Of a stretch of 64,000 nucleotides of DNA, positions 33,874-43,020 are shown in pieces. Position numbers and translations under genes: made by a program. Positions within the stretch are counted from its first letter, which is position 1. Every line of letters begins with the position of its first letter. Origin of the DNA: Salinibacterium amurskyense (GTDB lineage: Bacteria; Actinomycetota; Actinomycetes; Actinomycetales; Microbacteriaceae); assembly GCF_002797685.1 (NCBI RefSeq), contig NZ_PGFH01000001.1, positions 496,001 to 560,000 of the forward strand, written 5' to 3'. The notes beneath the pieces are model-generated. The model saw nothing but the letters and a program-made list of their open reading frames with translations, searched no databases and was not told the DNA's origin.

Positions 33874-35076
33874 CTAAGCGGCGGCGCTGACGCCTTTGAG
33901 CTCCGCGAATTCGCGCAGGCCAGCGGCCAGGCGCGAGACGCCTTCCTGGAAGACTTCGTCGCGGCCGTTCGAGCCGTACATCACACGGATGTAGCCTTCG
34001 CCGGCCGACCCGAACCAGTTGCCGGGCGAGACTCCGAGCTGCTGGGTTTCGACGAGGTGCTTGACCACTTCGAGCGAGGTGCCGAGCTCGGAGATGTTTA
34101 CCCAGTGGTAGAAACCACCGGCGGGCATGGACGCGCCAACACCGGGGATGCCCTGGAGTGCATCGTAGATGTCATGGCGACGCTTGTTGTAGATCGTGAA
34201 CCACTCGTCGGTGTAGGCGGGGTTCTCGTAGGCCGCAGCAACACCGTACTGAGCGAAGGTGTTGGTAGGGCCCACGTAGTTGAAGGTCGCAATCTTGAGC
34301 ATCGGCATGATCTCGGCCGGAGCAACGAGGTAGCCCACACGGAAGCCGGTGAGGCCGAGGTCTTTCGAGGTTCCGAAAACGGTGAGGGTGCGCTCACGCA
34401 TGCCCGGCAGAGTGGCGAAGTTCACGTACTCTGCGCCGTCGTAAATCTGGCGCTCGAAGTCTTGGTCGACGATCACGCCGAGGTCGAACTCTTCAGCAAG
34501 AGCGGCAAGCTCCAGCAGGTTTTCGCGCGTGTAGACGGTGCCGGTGGGGTTGTTGGGGTTGGTGATCACGATGGCGCGCGTGCGCTCCGTGATGCGCGAG
34601 CGGAATTCATCCATCCGCAGAGCGAATCCGTCTTCTTCGTAGGTCGGAACCTCAACGCAGACCGCGCCCATCTGGTGAACATCGTTGATGTTCTCGGCGA
34701 ACCCGGGGTTCGTCACGAGAACTTCATCGCCCTGGCCGGGGCGGATGCAAATGCGAATCGAGAGAAAGAGGGTGAAGGCCGAGCTGGGGCCCACCATCAG
34801 TTCGGTTTCGGGGTCGATCTCCATGCCGTTGAAGTCGCGTAGCTTGTTCACGAGCGCGGTCTTCAGGCGAGGTTCGGCGTAGCCGTTGTCGAGCGAGTAG
34901 TGAGTCTTGCCCTCGTCGAGCGCCTGCTTGGTGGCGTCGATGACGTGGTCGGGGAGGCACTTGTCTGGCGCGAACGGGTCGGCGCCCATCATCATGATCC
35001 GACGCTCAGGATCGAGCCCTGCGTAGAGGGAAAAGTCGGGGGCGGCGAGGTCTCGCCACGAATCATCGATGCGCAA
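33874..35076 (-). CDS. Class I/II pyridoxal-phosphate aminotransferase
   Basis: A 400-residue fold-type I enzyme. The cofactor Lys is in FGTSKDLGLTGFRVGY, with the NPNNPTGTVYT motif, VIVDQDFERQIY and the substrate Arg in EGYIRVMYGSNG. It probably transaminates an amino acid liberated by the peptidases of the same operon, or makes a 2-oxo acid for catabolism; amino acid specificity is not predictable. It follows the Lrp gene by 23 bases. Confidence 0.9.
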   Translation of the reverse strand: MRIDDSWRDLAAPDFSLYAGLDPERRIMMMGADPFAPDKCLPDHVIDATKQALDEGKTHYSLDNGYAEPRLKTALVNKLRDFNGMEIDPETELMVGPSSAFTLFLSIRICIRPGQGDEVLVTNPGFAENINDVHQMGAVCVEVPTYEEDGFALRMDEFRSRITERTRAIVITNPNNPTGTVYTRENLLELAALAEEFDLGVIVDQDFERQIYDGAEYVNFATLPGMRERTLTVFGTSKDLGLTGFRVGYLVAPAEIMPMLKIATFNYVGPTNTFAQYGVAAAYENPAYTDEWFTIYNKRRHDIYDALQGIPGVGASMPAGGFYHWVNISELGTSLEVVKHLVETQQLGVSPGNWFGSAGEGYIRVMYGSNGRDEVFQEGVSRLAAGLREFAELKGVSAAA

Positions 35077-35099
35077 GGGGCTACTTTCTGTTGGGGTGG

Positions 35100-35639
35100 T
35101 TAGGCGTCTATGTCGAGGATGTGGGTGAGCGGTGATGTGTCATCGACGCGGCCCAGACTGATCATGGCTTCCACGCGCTGGAGGCCGGCGACGGCTCCGA
35201 GTTTCTCCAGCAGGAGCGTCTGCAGCTCGGCGTGATCCTTCAGCCGGAAGCGCGCCATCATGTCGTAGGTGCCGCTCAGAATCAGAATCTCGGTGAGCGA
35301 GGGAATCGCCTGCAGAGCCTCGATGACGGTCAGCATTTTGGCATCCGAAGTGATCTTGATGGGGATCACAACGAGCATGGGGCGACCCATGGCCGACCAG
35401 TCCATCTCGATGCTGCGGCGGCGAATGACACCCGTGCGTTCGAGGCGCGCAACGCGCTCGCCCACGCTGGGCGCCGACATCCCGACGAGTGCACCGAGGC
35501 TGCGCAGAGAGACGCTGGCATCTTCGTGCAAGTGGCGAATCAGTTGAAGGTCGACCGGGTCGAGCTCCACCTTGGGGGTACTCGGCTCGAGCAGATCAAT
35601 GATCTTGGACGCTTCGGTGGCCGCTACCGGATCAGTCAT
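35100..35639 (-). CDS. Lrp/AsnC-family transcriptional regulator
   Basis: A 179-residue regulator. Helix-turn-helix about residues 25-75 (LDPVDLQLIRHLHEDASVSL, GMSAPSVGERVARLERTGVI) and an effector-binding RAM domain (IEALQAIPSLTEILILSGTYDMMARF). The ATG 35639 lies inside the end of the M20 gene (8-base overlap); an upstream TTG at 35663 is less likely because it has no ribosome site. Amino-acid-responsive control of the peptidase/aminotransferase operon and the divergent binding protein is the natural inference. Confidence 0.9.
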   Translation of the reverse strand: MTDPVAATEASKIIDLLEPSTPKVELDPVDLQLIRHLHEDASVSLRSLGALVGMSAPSVGERVARLERTGVIRRRSIEMDWSAMGRPMLVVIPIKITSDAKMLTVIEALQAIPSLTEILILSGTYDMMARFRLKDHAELQTLLLEKLGAVAGLQRVEAMISLGRVDDTSPLTHILDIDA

Positions 35640-36981
35640 TGTCCGCGAACCCGTTGGCCTCAAGGTTGTTGAGCAGGTCGAGAGTGAACTGGATGTGGGT
35701 GAGGTAGTCCTCGAGGTAGCCGTGTTCGTTGTAGCCGTGCATGTTTCCCTCCGGGCGCAATGTTCCGGTGGGCGAAATCAGGGGAGCCCCAAGATGCTCA
35801 AGGAAGAATGCTCCGGGACCGGAACCAGTCATCACATCGTAGATGACGGGTTCTGCCTCGAAAGCTTTCGTTGCAGCTTCGAGAACGGAGACCGCGAACG
35901 GAGTGTCTACCGGCGAGAACGCTGGCTGCATGGTGCGGATGAGGTCGACCTGAATGTCGGGAGCGGTATCAGCGAGGAACGTCTTCACGGTCTCGAAGCA
36001 GGCGTGCGGGTCCATGCCGGGAACGAGCCCGAAGCGAACCTTCGCGGTGCCCTTTGCCGGAACGCTGTGACTGACGCTGGGGTCGATGTCGAAGCCCGAG
36101 AGGCTCATCGACGGGGTGAAGATGAAGCGTTCCTTCAGCTCCGCCTCGGGTAGATCCTTGAGGGGGCTGATGCCGGGCACGCTGATGGCGTCGCCGGGAA
36201 GCGAAAGCTCTTGCGTGCGAGCCTTCGCCGCGGCATCCGGGCGCAATGCAGAATCCGTGAAACCGGGAACGGCGATGAGGCCGTCCTCGGTGACGAGAGA
36301 CGTGATCGCTCGCATCAACTCGAGCGGTGCGGAACGCAGAATCTGCGAGTACGAGGGGTGCTGATTGGAGGCCAGGATGTTCAGGTTCAGGCTGATCTCC
36401 ATGCCGCCACGGCATCCGAAGCCGACTGCGGGGCGACCATCGTCTTCACGAAGGTAGCTTTCCCACAGCACGGCGTCGGCGCTGAGGCGTTCGGCATTCT
36501 CGGCCAATACTGTTTCGAGGCCGGGGCTGCCAATCTCTTCACAGGGGTCGGCGAGGTAGATCATGCTGTATGGCAAGCCGTTCGGGTGATCCTCAATGAA
36601 CAGTTCGAGCGCGCGCAGGCGGCTCGTGACATCGGCCTTGTCGTCACAGGCACCGCGGGCCCACATGGCGCCGTCGCGGATTTCTGAGTCGAAGGGGCCC
36701 GAGATCCACTGGTCGAGGTCGCCGACAGGCTGCACGTCGTAGTGGTTGTAGAGCATGAGCGTTTTGTCGCTCGCTCCGGGGAAGTAGGCGACGACGACCG
36801 GCCCGTATTCGGGAATTTCGATGCGCTCGACGCGCTCGCTGAGCCGGCGAAGCTTCTGCTCCAGCCAGTCAGCGGCAGCTTCGATTGCAACACGATCGCT
36901 CGCCACGGAGGGGAAGCGACAGAATTCCTGCCATTCGCGAATGCTCTGCTCGCGAGCGGCATCAATACGGGGGTCGCGCAC
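35632..36981 (-). CDS. M20-family metallopeptidase (dipeptidase type)
   Basis: A 449-residue di-zinc peptidase. Metal and catalytic residues: MLYNHYDVQPVG (first His and Asp), ARGACDDKADV (bridging Asp), LADPCEEIGSPG (general-base Glu pair) and a C-terminal MTGSGPGAFFLEHLGAP with the last His. A dimerisation domain is inserted in the middle (~200-330). It should hydrolyse dipeptides or N-acyl amino acids in the cytoplasm. Two bases separate it from the M24 gene upstream. Confidence 0.9.
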   Translation of the reverse strand: MRDPRIDAAREQSIREWQEFCRFPSVASDRVAIEAAADWLEQKLRRLSERVERIEIPEYGPVVVAYFPGASDKTLMLYNHYDVQPVGDLDQWISGPFDSEIRDGAMWARGACDDKADVTSRLRALELFIEDHPNGLPYSMIYLADPCEEIGSPGLETVLAENAERLSADAVLWESYLREDDGRPAVGFGCRGGMEISLNLNILASNQHPSYSQILRSAPLELMRAITSLVTEDGLIAVPGFTDSALRPDAAAKARTQELSLPGDAISVPGISPLKDLPEAELKERFIFTPSMSLSGFDIDPSVSHSVPAKGTAKVRFGLVPGMDPHACFETVKTFLADTAPDIQVDLIRTMQPAFSPVDTPFAVSVLEAATKAFEAEPVIYDVMTGSGPGAFFLEHLGAPLISPTGTLRPEGNMHGYNEHGYLEDYLTHIQFTLDLLNNLEANGFADND

Positions 36982-36983
36982 GA

Positions 36984-38144
36984 TTAGACTCCTCGGGAAA
37001 TCGCGACGGGGGTGAGCTCGTACGGGTAGTCCGTGATGAGCTCTGCACCGTCTTCGGTGACGAGAACGATGTCTTCGAGGCGTACACCGCCGAAGCCCTG
37101 GCGGTAGCAGCCTGGCTCGATGGCGATCACGTCACCGGCAACCAGCACGGCGTCGTTCTGGCCGAGACCGGGAGCTTCGTGAACTTCGAGGCCGATTCCG
37201 TGGCCGAGGCTGTGGAAGTAGCCCTCGTTGAGAACCTCGCCCGGCTTCTTGGTGAGCTGCGTGGGGTACCCAGCGTTGCTGATCGGCTCGCACGAGATGC
37301 GGTGCAGTTCGGCAACGGGAAGACCGGGGCGGATGGCCGCGAGCGTGTTGTCGAATGCTTCCTTCACGATGCGCCAGTACGTCTCGAGCTCTTCGTTGAT
37401 CTCGCCCTTGACGAAGGTGCGCGTCATGTCTGAGTTTCCACCGGACTCGGTGTCGCGGGGGCAGATGTCGACCGTGACGGGCTCGCCCTCGAAGATCTGG
37501 CCCGAGCCAGCGTGGTGGCCGATGCAGGTCTGCTCGCCGTGGGCCACGATGAGGCCGGCGTCTTCGCAGCCGTTGCGCAAGAAGGCGGCGCGGATGCCCG
37601 TCTTCAGGTCTTCACACGTGAGGGGCTTGCCGTCGATGAGTAGTCCGCCATCGGCGCCGACCGTTGCGGCTTCCATTTGGGTGGCGACGTGGGCGACGCC
37701 TGCTTCGGCAGCGATCTGAGCGCGGCGCATGCCAGCGAGTTCGGCGGGCGATTTTACGCGGCGACGCATCTCGAAGAGGTCGTTGTCGACGTTGAGCTCG
37801 ATGCCAGCGGCACGGAGGTGGTCGGCAACGCCGAGCGGGAAGGTGGAGGGAACGCTCGCGCTCTTTACTCCGGTACGGACGCATGCCTCAACCAAGCAGT
37901 TGAGTTCGGCGAGGTCGGGGCCCTGTCCGGAGGCGCGGAAGTCATCGAAGCCGAGCTCTTCAAGGGGGAAGACAGTCATGTTGTCGACATCGCGCATCCG
38001 GGCTGCTTCAAGCGACTTGATCGCGGTGTACCGCTTACCGTCTACCTCGATGTAGAGGAACGGGTCGTGCACCTCGTGGGTGATTACGTGTCGCATATCT
38101 GCGGACATCGTGCTCGAAAACATGAGGATTGGCGCGCTCGTCAT
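36984..38144 (-). CDS. M24-family metallopeptidase (Xaa-Pro aminopeptidase/prolidase type)
   Basis: A 386-residue creatinase-fold protein. N-terminal domain ~1-155, then the pita-bread catalytic domain with metal ligands in VTVDICPRDTESGGNSDMTRTF (two Asp), SLGHGIGLEVHEAPG (His), AIEPGCYRQG and GGVRLEDIVLV (Glu residues). ATG 38144 was chosen over the longer frame because GTAGAG lies just upstream. First gene of the M24-M20-Lrp-aminotransferase operon. Alternative: M24 hydrolases also open cyclic substrates such as ectoine next to AsnC regulators, so peptide cleavage is not the only possibility. Confidence 0.85.
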   Translation of the reverse strand: MTSAPILMFSSTMSADMRHVITHEVHDPFLYIEVDGKRYTAIKSLEAARMRDVDNMTVFPLEELGFDDFRASGQGPDLAELNCLVEACVRTGVKSASVPSTFPLGVADHLRAAGIELNVDNDLFEMRRRVKSPAELAGMRRAQIAAEAGVAHVATQMEAATVGADGGLLIDGKPLTCEDLKTGIRAAFLRNGCEDAGLIVAHGEQTCIGHHAGSGQIFEGEPVTVDICPRDTESGGNSDMTRTFVKGEINEELETYWRIVKEAFDNTLAAIRPGLPVAELHRISCEPISNAGYPTQLTKKPGEVLNEGYFHSLGHGIGLEVHEAPGLGQNDAVLVAGDVIAIEPGCYRQGFGGVRLEDIVLVTEDGAELITDYPYELTPVAISRGV

Positions 38145-38307
38145 CGTCTCTACTTCTTTCTCTGCTCGGTGCGGCTCGATGCCGTCATGGCGAAACCCTA
38201 CGGCATCCACCTGCAAGCAATGATAGGTCATGTGTCGATTTTGTAAATTGTTTGTAAGGCAGCTAGTGCTTAGAACCTAACAACGGGGTAACATTGTGGC
38301 ACTTTAC

Positions 38308-38336
38308 TTGGGGTTGCAGAATTTGCGCCCTAATGT
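38308..38336 (+). promoter_or_regulatory. Putative promoter of the orphan binding-protein gene
   Basis: TTGGGG (38308-38313), 17-bp spacer, TAATGT (38331-38336). The 250-bp divergent region also holds two TTGTAA words (38244 onward) that could be regulator half-sites. Confidence 0.4.
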
Positions 38337-38398
38337 AAATCCAACGCCCGGGGCAGCTCACCGATTGCACCGTAGGCGCTCATTGCACAGGAGGAAGC

Positions 38399-40012
38399 AT
38401 GAAGACAGCACGTTTCGGGGTAGGCGCAGTAGCGCTCGTCTCTGTTGTCTCGCTCACTCTCGCTGGCTGCGCAAGCAGTGACAACGGCGGAGAATCGGGC
38501 GACATCAACAAGGTCATCACGACAAACGGAAGCGAGCCCCTGGGCCCGCTCATCACCACGGGAACCACCGAAGTGGGTGGCGGCAAGATTCTGACCTCCA
38601 TCTACGCGGGTCTGGTTACCTACGCGGCTGACGGAAGCATCCAGAACGACGTCGCTGACTCGATCGAGTCAGAAGACGGCCAGAACTGGACTGTCACGCT
38701 CAAGGATGGTTGGACCTTCACGAACGGTGAAGCTGTGACGTCGCAGTCGTTCATCGACGCGTGGACTTACGGCGCCACGTACAGCAACGCGCAGGCATCC
38801 TCCTACTTCTTCGACAACATCGAAGGCTTCAACTACGAAGAAGACGCAGAACTCACCGGCCTCACCGCCGTTGACGACCTGACGTTCGAAGTAGCTCTCA
38901 CCTCGCCCGAAGCTGACTGGCCCCTGCGCCTCGGCTACACGGCGTTCATGCCGCTGCCGACCGTCGCTTTCGAGGACATGGAAGCCTACGGCGAGAACCC
39001 CATCGGTAACGGTCCGTACATGATGGACGGCGAAGACGCGTGGCAGCACGACGTTCAGATCGACCTCGTGACGAACCCTGACTATGACGGTGTTCGCACC
39101 CCCGCCAACGGTGGAGTGACCTTCAAGTTCTACACGTCGCAGGATGCTGCTTACGCAGACGTTCTGGGTGGAAACCTTGACATCCTCGACGCTGTTCCCG
39201 ACAGTGCGTTCAGCATCTTCGAGGACGAGTTCGGCGACCGCGCCATCAACCAGCCCGCAGCCATCTTCCAGGGCTTCAACATCCCCTTCTACCTTGAGCA
39301 CTTCAGCGGGGAAGAGGGAGAGCTGCGTCGCGCCGCCATCTCGATGTCGATCGACCGTGACGAGATCACCGACGTGATCTTCCAGGGAACTCGCACGCCG
39401 GCCACCGACTTCACGTCGCCCGTCGTCGACGGCTACTCGAGCTCGCTCGAGGGTTCCGAAGTACTCGCCTACAACCCCGAAGAAGCTCAGAAGCTGTGGG
39501 CCGAAGCTGACGCCATCGCACCGTACGGTGACACCGTGTTCGACATCGCGTACAACGCCGATGGCGGACACCAGGCATGGGCCGAAGCTGTAGCTAACAG
39601 CATCAAGAACACGCTCGGCATCGAAGCAATCGGCAAGTCGTACCCCGACTTCAAGTCCTCACTCGAGGACCGTGTTGCTGGCACGCTGACCGGTGGAACG
39701 CGCGCCGGATGGCAGGCCGACTACCCGTCGCTGTACAACTTCCTTGCACCCCTGTACCAGACCGGTGCCGGCTCGAACTTCGAGGGCTACAAGAGTGCAG
39801 AATTCGACTCGATCCTGAAGGAGGGTGCAGCCGCTGAGTCCGTCGACGAGGCAACCGCGCTCTACCAGCAGGCTCAGGAAGTTCTGCTCAAGGACCTGCC
39901 CAGCATCCCGCTGTGGTACTCCAACGCCACTGGCGTCTCGGCTGACACAGTCGAGAATGTTGAGTTCGGTTGGGATTCAGTTCCGCTGTACTTCCAGGTC
40001 ACCAAGGGCTAA
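38399..40012 (+). CDS. Oligopeptide ABC transporter substrate-binding lipoprotein (OppA/DppA class), orphan
   Basis: A 537-residue family 5 solute-binding protein. The signal peptide ends at SLTLAGC (Cys near 24). The family signature region is present (GGKILTSIYAGLVTYAADGSIQNDVAD), with the typical KDGWTFTNGEAVTSQSFIDAW and a C-terminal PLWYSNATGV. AGGAGG lies at ideal distance before the ATG, so expression may be high. No permease or ATPase genes accompany it: a terminator follows at once. It must use permeases encoded elsewhere. Divergence from the peptidase operon suggests peptide scavenging. Confidence 0.93.
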   Translation: MKTARFGVGAVALVSVVSLTLAGCASSDNGGESGDINKVITTNGSEPLGPLITTGTTEVGGGKILTSIYAGLVTYAADGSIQNDVADSIESEDGQNWTVTLKDGWTFTNGEAVTSQSFIDAWTYGATYSNAQASSYFFDNIEGFNYEEDAELTGLTAVDDLTFEVALTSPEADWPLRLGYTAFMPLPTVAFEDMEAYGENPIGNGPYMMDGEDAWQHDVQIDLVTNPDYDGVRTPANGGVTFKFYTSQDAAYADVLGGNLDILDAVPDSAFSIFEDEFGDRAINQPAAIFQGFNIPFYLEHFSGEEGELRRAAISMSIDRDEITDVIFQGTRTPATDFTSPVVDGYSSSLEGSEVLAYNPEEAQKLWAEADAIAPYGDTVFDIAYNADGGHQAWAEAVANSIKNTLGIEAIGKSYPDFKSSLEDRVAGTLTGGTRAGWQADYPSLYNFLAPLYQTGAGSNFEGYKSAEFDSILKEGAAAESVDEATALYQQAQEVLLKDLPSIPLWYSNATGVSADTVENVEFGWDSVPLYFQVTKG

Positions 40013-40042
40013 TAACTCTCACGTGAACTAGTACCAGGGATC

Positions 40043-40074
40043 AAGCCCGGGTCGACTTCGGTCGGCCCGGGCTT
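40043..40074 (+). terminator. Strong intrinsic terminator with UUCG tetraloop
   Basis: AAGCCCGGGtCGAC, TTCG, GTCGgCCCGGGCTT is a 14-bp stem (one T/G wobble) capped by a UUCG loop and followed by TTTTCTCT. It ends the binding-protein transcript 30 bases after its stop. Confidence 0.92.
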
Positions 40075-40166
40075 TTCTCTGTCCGAGCGAAATAGATCTC
40101 TGCCCGAGAGGAGCAGATTGTCTGGGAGTGTGCTGTCGGCCTTGACCTAGAGTGCGCTCCAACTCT

Positions 40167-40172
40167 TAGAGT
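40167..40172 (+). promoter_or_regulatory. -10 element TAGAGT of the SDR gene (leaderless type)
   Basis: TAGAGT, seven bases, then ATG 40180. Confidence 0.45.
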
Positions 40173-40179
40173 CGCAAGC

Positions 40180-41163
40180 ATGATCTCCTCCGCAGAAATG
40201 ACATCCCGCCAACAGCCCCTCGAATCAAGCTTCGGCTACCGCAGCACGGCATCCGAAGTAATTGCCGGCTTCCACCTCGCAGGCAAGACCGCTGTCGTCA
40301 CCGGTGGCTACTCGGGGCTCGGCTTTGAAACCGTAAAGGCGCTCGCTGAAGCGGAGATGACCGTTATTGTTCCGGCCCGCCGCCCCGATAAGGCAGCCGA
40401 GGTGCTCGCCGGTGTTACTGGCGTTCAGATCGAAACGATGGACCTCGGCGACCTCGACTCTGTCGCCGCCTTCACCGCCGGGATGCGCGATGCTGGCACC
40501 CCCGTTGACCTCATGATCAACGCCGCCGCCGTCATGGCAACGCCCGAACTGCGCACGGCCCAAGGGTGGGACCTGCAGTTCGGCACCAACCTGCTCGGCC
40601 ACTTCGCGCTCGTCGCCGGCCTCGAGCCGCTGTTGCAGGATGGCGCGCGAATCGTTTCGTACTCGTCCGTTGGCCACTGGCGTTCACCCGTGAACTTCGA
40701 TGACATCAACTTCGACTTGACCGACTACGAGCCGTGGGTTGCCTACGGCCAGTCGAAGACAGCGGATGCCCTTTTCGCTGTTGCTCTGGATGCTCGCCTG
40801 GCCGGCCGTGGCATCCACGCGTTCTCGGTGCACCCCGGTGGCATCATGACTGATCTGCAGCGCAACATGCCCCGCGAAGAACTGCTTGCTCGTCAGTGGA
40901 TCGACGAAGACGGCAACCCGAACCCGCTGTTCAAGACACCAGCCGAAGGCGCATCGACGGGGCTGTGGGCGGCAACCGCTCCTGAACTCGCCGACCGTGG
41001 TGGCGCGTACTGCGAAGACTGCTCCATCAAGGGCGTTGTGGCAGATGACCACACTGACATGATGACCGGCGGCGCTAAGGCGTGGGCGATCGACCCCGAA
41101 GCCGCCGAAAAGCTCTGGGCTGTTGCGGTCGAGGCGACCGGCTTGGATCCGTTCACTAGCTAG
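40180..41163 (+). CDS. Short-chain dehydrogenase/reductase
   Basis: A 327-residue classical SDR of the retinol-dehydrogenase/WWOX-like length. The NADP loop is TAVVTGGYSGLGFETVKAL, with INAAAVM, catalytic Ser in VSYSSVGHW and YxxxK in VAYGQSKTADALF. A C-terminal Cys pair (GAYCEDCS) is noticeable. An alternative start is ATG 40198. Substrate unknown. Monocistronic, converging on the flavin oxidoreductase. Confidence 0.9.
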   Translation: MISSAEMTSRQQPLESSFGYRSTASEVIAGFHLAGKTAVVTGGYSGLGFETVKALAEAEMTVIVPARRPDKAAEVLAGVTGVQIETMDLGDLDSVAAFTAGMRDAGTPVDLMINAAAVMATPELRTAQGWDLQFGTNLLGHFALVAGLEPLLQDGARIVSYSSVGHWRSPVNFDDINFDLTDYEPWVAYGQSKTADALFAVALDARLAGRGIHAFSVHPGGIMTDLQRNMPREELLARQWIDEDGNPNPLFKTPAEGASTGLWAATAPELADRGGAYCEDCSIKGVVADDHTDMMTGGAKAWAIDPEAAEKLWAVAVEATGLDPFTS

Positions 41164-41197
41164 GCCAGTGGGGCGAGCCGGCCGCCGTCGCGTCGCG

Positions 41198-42274
41198 CTA
41201 GCTCGGCTCGAAAGTCGGGTAGTCCGTGTAGCCCTCGGGGCCGGCACCGTAGAAGGTGGCGGCGTCGGGGGTGTTCAGCGGCAGGTTTTCTTGCCAGCGA
41301 TAGACCAGGTCGGGGTTGGCGAGGGCCGGGCGGCCGACGACAACACCCTCGGCGTGACCGTCGCGCACGAGCTCGAGTGCTTCGTCGCGAGTCGTCATCT
41401 GCTGGAAGCCGCTGTTAAGCAGCACCGGTCCGCCAAAGCGGGCGCGCAGCTCTTGCACGAAGGTACCGGTGGGGTCGGCGTTGAGCACGCTGAGGTACGC
41501 AAGCCCTAGTGGGGCAAGGCCGTCGACCAGCGCGCCGTAGGTCGCGAGGGCATCCGCATCGTCTGTTTCTAGGGCGTCTTGGATGTTGTGTTGTGGTGAA
41601 ATGCGCAGGCCAACGCGGCCAGCACCGATCGTCTCGGCGACCGCGGTAGCGACTTCGATTACGAAGCGAGCGCGGTTTTCGGGGGAGCCGCCGTACTGGC
41701 CCTCGCGCTGGTTGGAGGCGGGGGAGAGAAACTCGTGCAGCAAGTAGCCGTTGGCGGAATGAAGCTCGACGCCGTCGAAGCCCGCCTCGACGGCGTTGCG
41801 AGAGGCCGTCACGAACTCCTCAATCACGCCGGTGAGCTCGTCATCGGTGAGCGCATGCGGAACCGGGTAGGGCTGCTTGCCGTCGTAGGTGCGAGTTTCG
41901 CCGTCGATCGCGATCGCGCTCGGGCCGACCACGGGGTATCCGCCGTTGGTGGCTTCGTGGGTTACTCGCCCGGCGTGCATCACTTGCGCGACGATCTGGC
42001 CGCCCGCCGCGTGCACTGCGTCGGTGACGTGCTGCCATCCCGCGAGCTGCTCGGGCTCGACCAGTCCGGGCTGGCCAGGGAAGCCCTGCCCGGCGTGGCT
42101 CGGGTAGGTGCCCTCGGACACGATCAGGCCGATCGAGGCGCGCTGGGCATAGTGCTCGACGACCATCGGGCCGGGAACGCCGGTCTTCCCTGAGCGGGTG
42201 CGAGTGAGCGGCGCCATCACCAAGCGGTTGGTCAGGTTCAGCTCGCCGAGGGTCGTGGGGGAAAACAAGTTCAC
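41198..42274 (-). CDS. Old-yellow-enzyme family NADH:flavin oxidoreductase (NemA-like)
   Basis: A 358-residue FMN barrel. NRLVMAPLTRTRSG at the N-terminus, VMHAGRVTH and the substrate His/Asn region VELHSANGYLLHEFLSPASNQR with YGGSPENRARF are family hallmarks. Reduces activated alkenes, nitro compounds or enones with NAD(P)H. GTG 42274 was chosen because AGAAAGAGA lies just upstream; the frame is open to 42322, but that extension is not typical of the family. Confidence 0.92.
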   Translation of the reverse strand: MNLFSPTTLGELNLTNRLVMAPLTRTRSGKTGVPGPMVVEHYAQRASIGLIVSEGTYPSHAGQGFPGQPGLVEPEQLAGWQHVTDAVHAAGGQIVAQVMHAGRVTHEATNGGYPVVGPSAIAIDGETRTYDGKQPYPVPHALTDDELTGVIEEFVTASRNAVEAGFDGVELHSANGYLLHEFLSPASNQREGQYGGSPENRARFVIEVATAVAETIGAGRVGLRISPQHNIQDALETDDADALATYGALVDGLAPLGLAYLSVLNADPTGTFVQELRARFGGPVLLNSGFQQMTTRDEALELVRDGHAEGVVVGRPALANPDLVYRWQENLPLNTPDAATFYGAGPEGYTDYPTFEPS

Positions 42275-42325
42275 AGCGGATCTCTTTCTGTCGGTCGTAT
42301 CAACGTCAACACCGACCGGCACCCA

Positions 42326-42841
42326 CTATTCCTCCCTGTGAAGATGCTCCGATTCGCGGCTCGGGCTGAGCGTCTTGCGCATTTGCTGCGTGGTGACGGA
42401 GTAGCCCGAAGAGTCGTACAGCGAGACTGCGGGCGTATTGTGCCCGAACACGTTTAGCTCGAGAGCGGGCACCCCAGCATCCACGACAGCAGCTTCGACT
42501 GCGGCGAGAAGTGCGCGACCGAAGCCCATGCCTCGGCGCTCTTCTGCCACTTGGATGTCGAACAAAAACGCCAAGTCGGGTGACCCTTGCGGGTGGTCGA
42601 GACTGACCCACGCGTGCCCGACCGTTGCCCCGTCGGCATCCGTTCCCTGCAGGAACAGCATGCGCGGAGTGTTCATGCCCTGCGGCAGGCGTGAGGTGTT
42701 GTCGGCGATAGCCCGCTCGACCGAACCTTCGAGCGGCCAGCGCCCGATCGCGACTTGCTCCGCGGCGAACTCTGCGGTTGTTGCGTGCTCCCACGCGTCA
42801 AACTCGCTCGCGGTCATGGGGCGGACGTTCACTGTGCTCAT
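42326..42841 (-). CDS. GNAT-family N-acetyltransferase
   Basis: A 171-residue acetyltransferase starting STVNVRPMTASEF. The acetyl-CoA loop is in LFDIQVAEERRGMGFGRALL and motif B in LNVFGHNTPAVSLYDSSGY. The ATG at 42841 is the natural family start; the frame remains open upstream to 43000 but that part is not protein-like. No Shine-Dalgarno site is evident. Substrate unknown. Confidence 0.85.
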   Translation of the reverse strand: MSTVNVRPMTASEFDAWEHATTAEFAAEQVAIGRWPLEGSVERAIADNTSRLPQGMNTPRMLFLQGTDADGATVGHAWVSLDHPQGSPDLAFLFDIQVAEERRGMGFGRALLAAVEAAVVDAGVPALELNVFGHNTPAVSLYDSSGYSVTTQQMRKTLSPSRESEHLHREE

Positions 42842-42875
42842 GGAGCAATGATCGCAGAGCAGTGATGGCTGAGGC

Positions 42876-42992
42876 CTAAGGTAGGCGGCTCCAATCGGTG
42901 GGAACTCGGCGGCTGCCTCCTTGGGGCAGTTCGCGGATGGTGCCCACGATGGCGAGGGCTGAGACGGTGACGATAATGATTGCGATGAACAT
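42876..42992 (-). CDS. Small (38-residue) single-pass membrane protein
   Basis: MFIAIIIVTVSALAIVGT forms one transmembrane helix, followed by a short charged tail RELPQGGSRRVPTDWSRLP. The tail resembles small conserved actinobacterial membrane proteins with a GTIR...R(I/V)PT pattern. TAGCGT lies seven bases upstream of the ATG, giving a leaderless promoter. Function unknown. It lies between a GNAT gene and the divergent DJ-1/AraC regulator. Confidence 0.65.
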   Translation of the reverse strand: MFIAIIIVTVSALAIVGTIRELPQGGSRRVPTDWSRLP

Positions 42993-42999
42993 GGCACCA

Positions 43000-43005
43000 A
43001 CGCTA
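43000..43005 (-). promoter_or_regulatory. -10 element TAGCGT of the small membrane protein gene
   Basis: TAGCGT, seven bases, then ATG 42992 on the minus strand. Confidence 0.45.
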
Positions 43006-43020
43006 CGATCGTATAAATAG

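Noticed and set aside
33688-34842. 384-codon frame antisense to the aminotransferase
   Set aside because: The opposite strand has a full PLP-enzyme signature set; this frame is Val/Glu/Gly-rich shadow.
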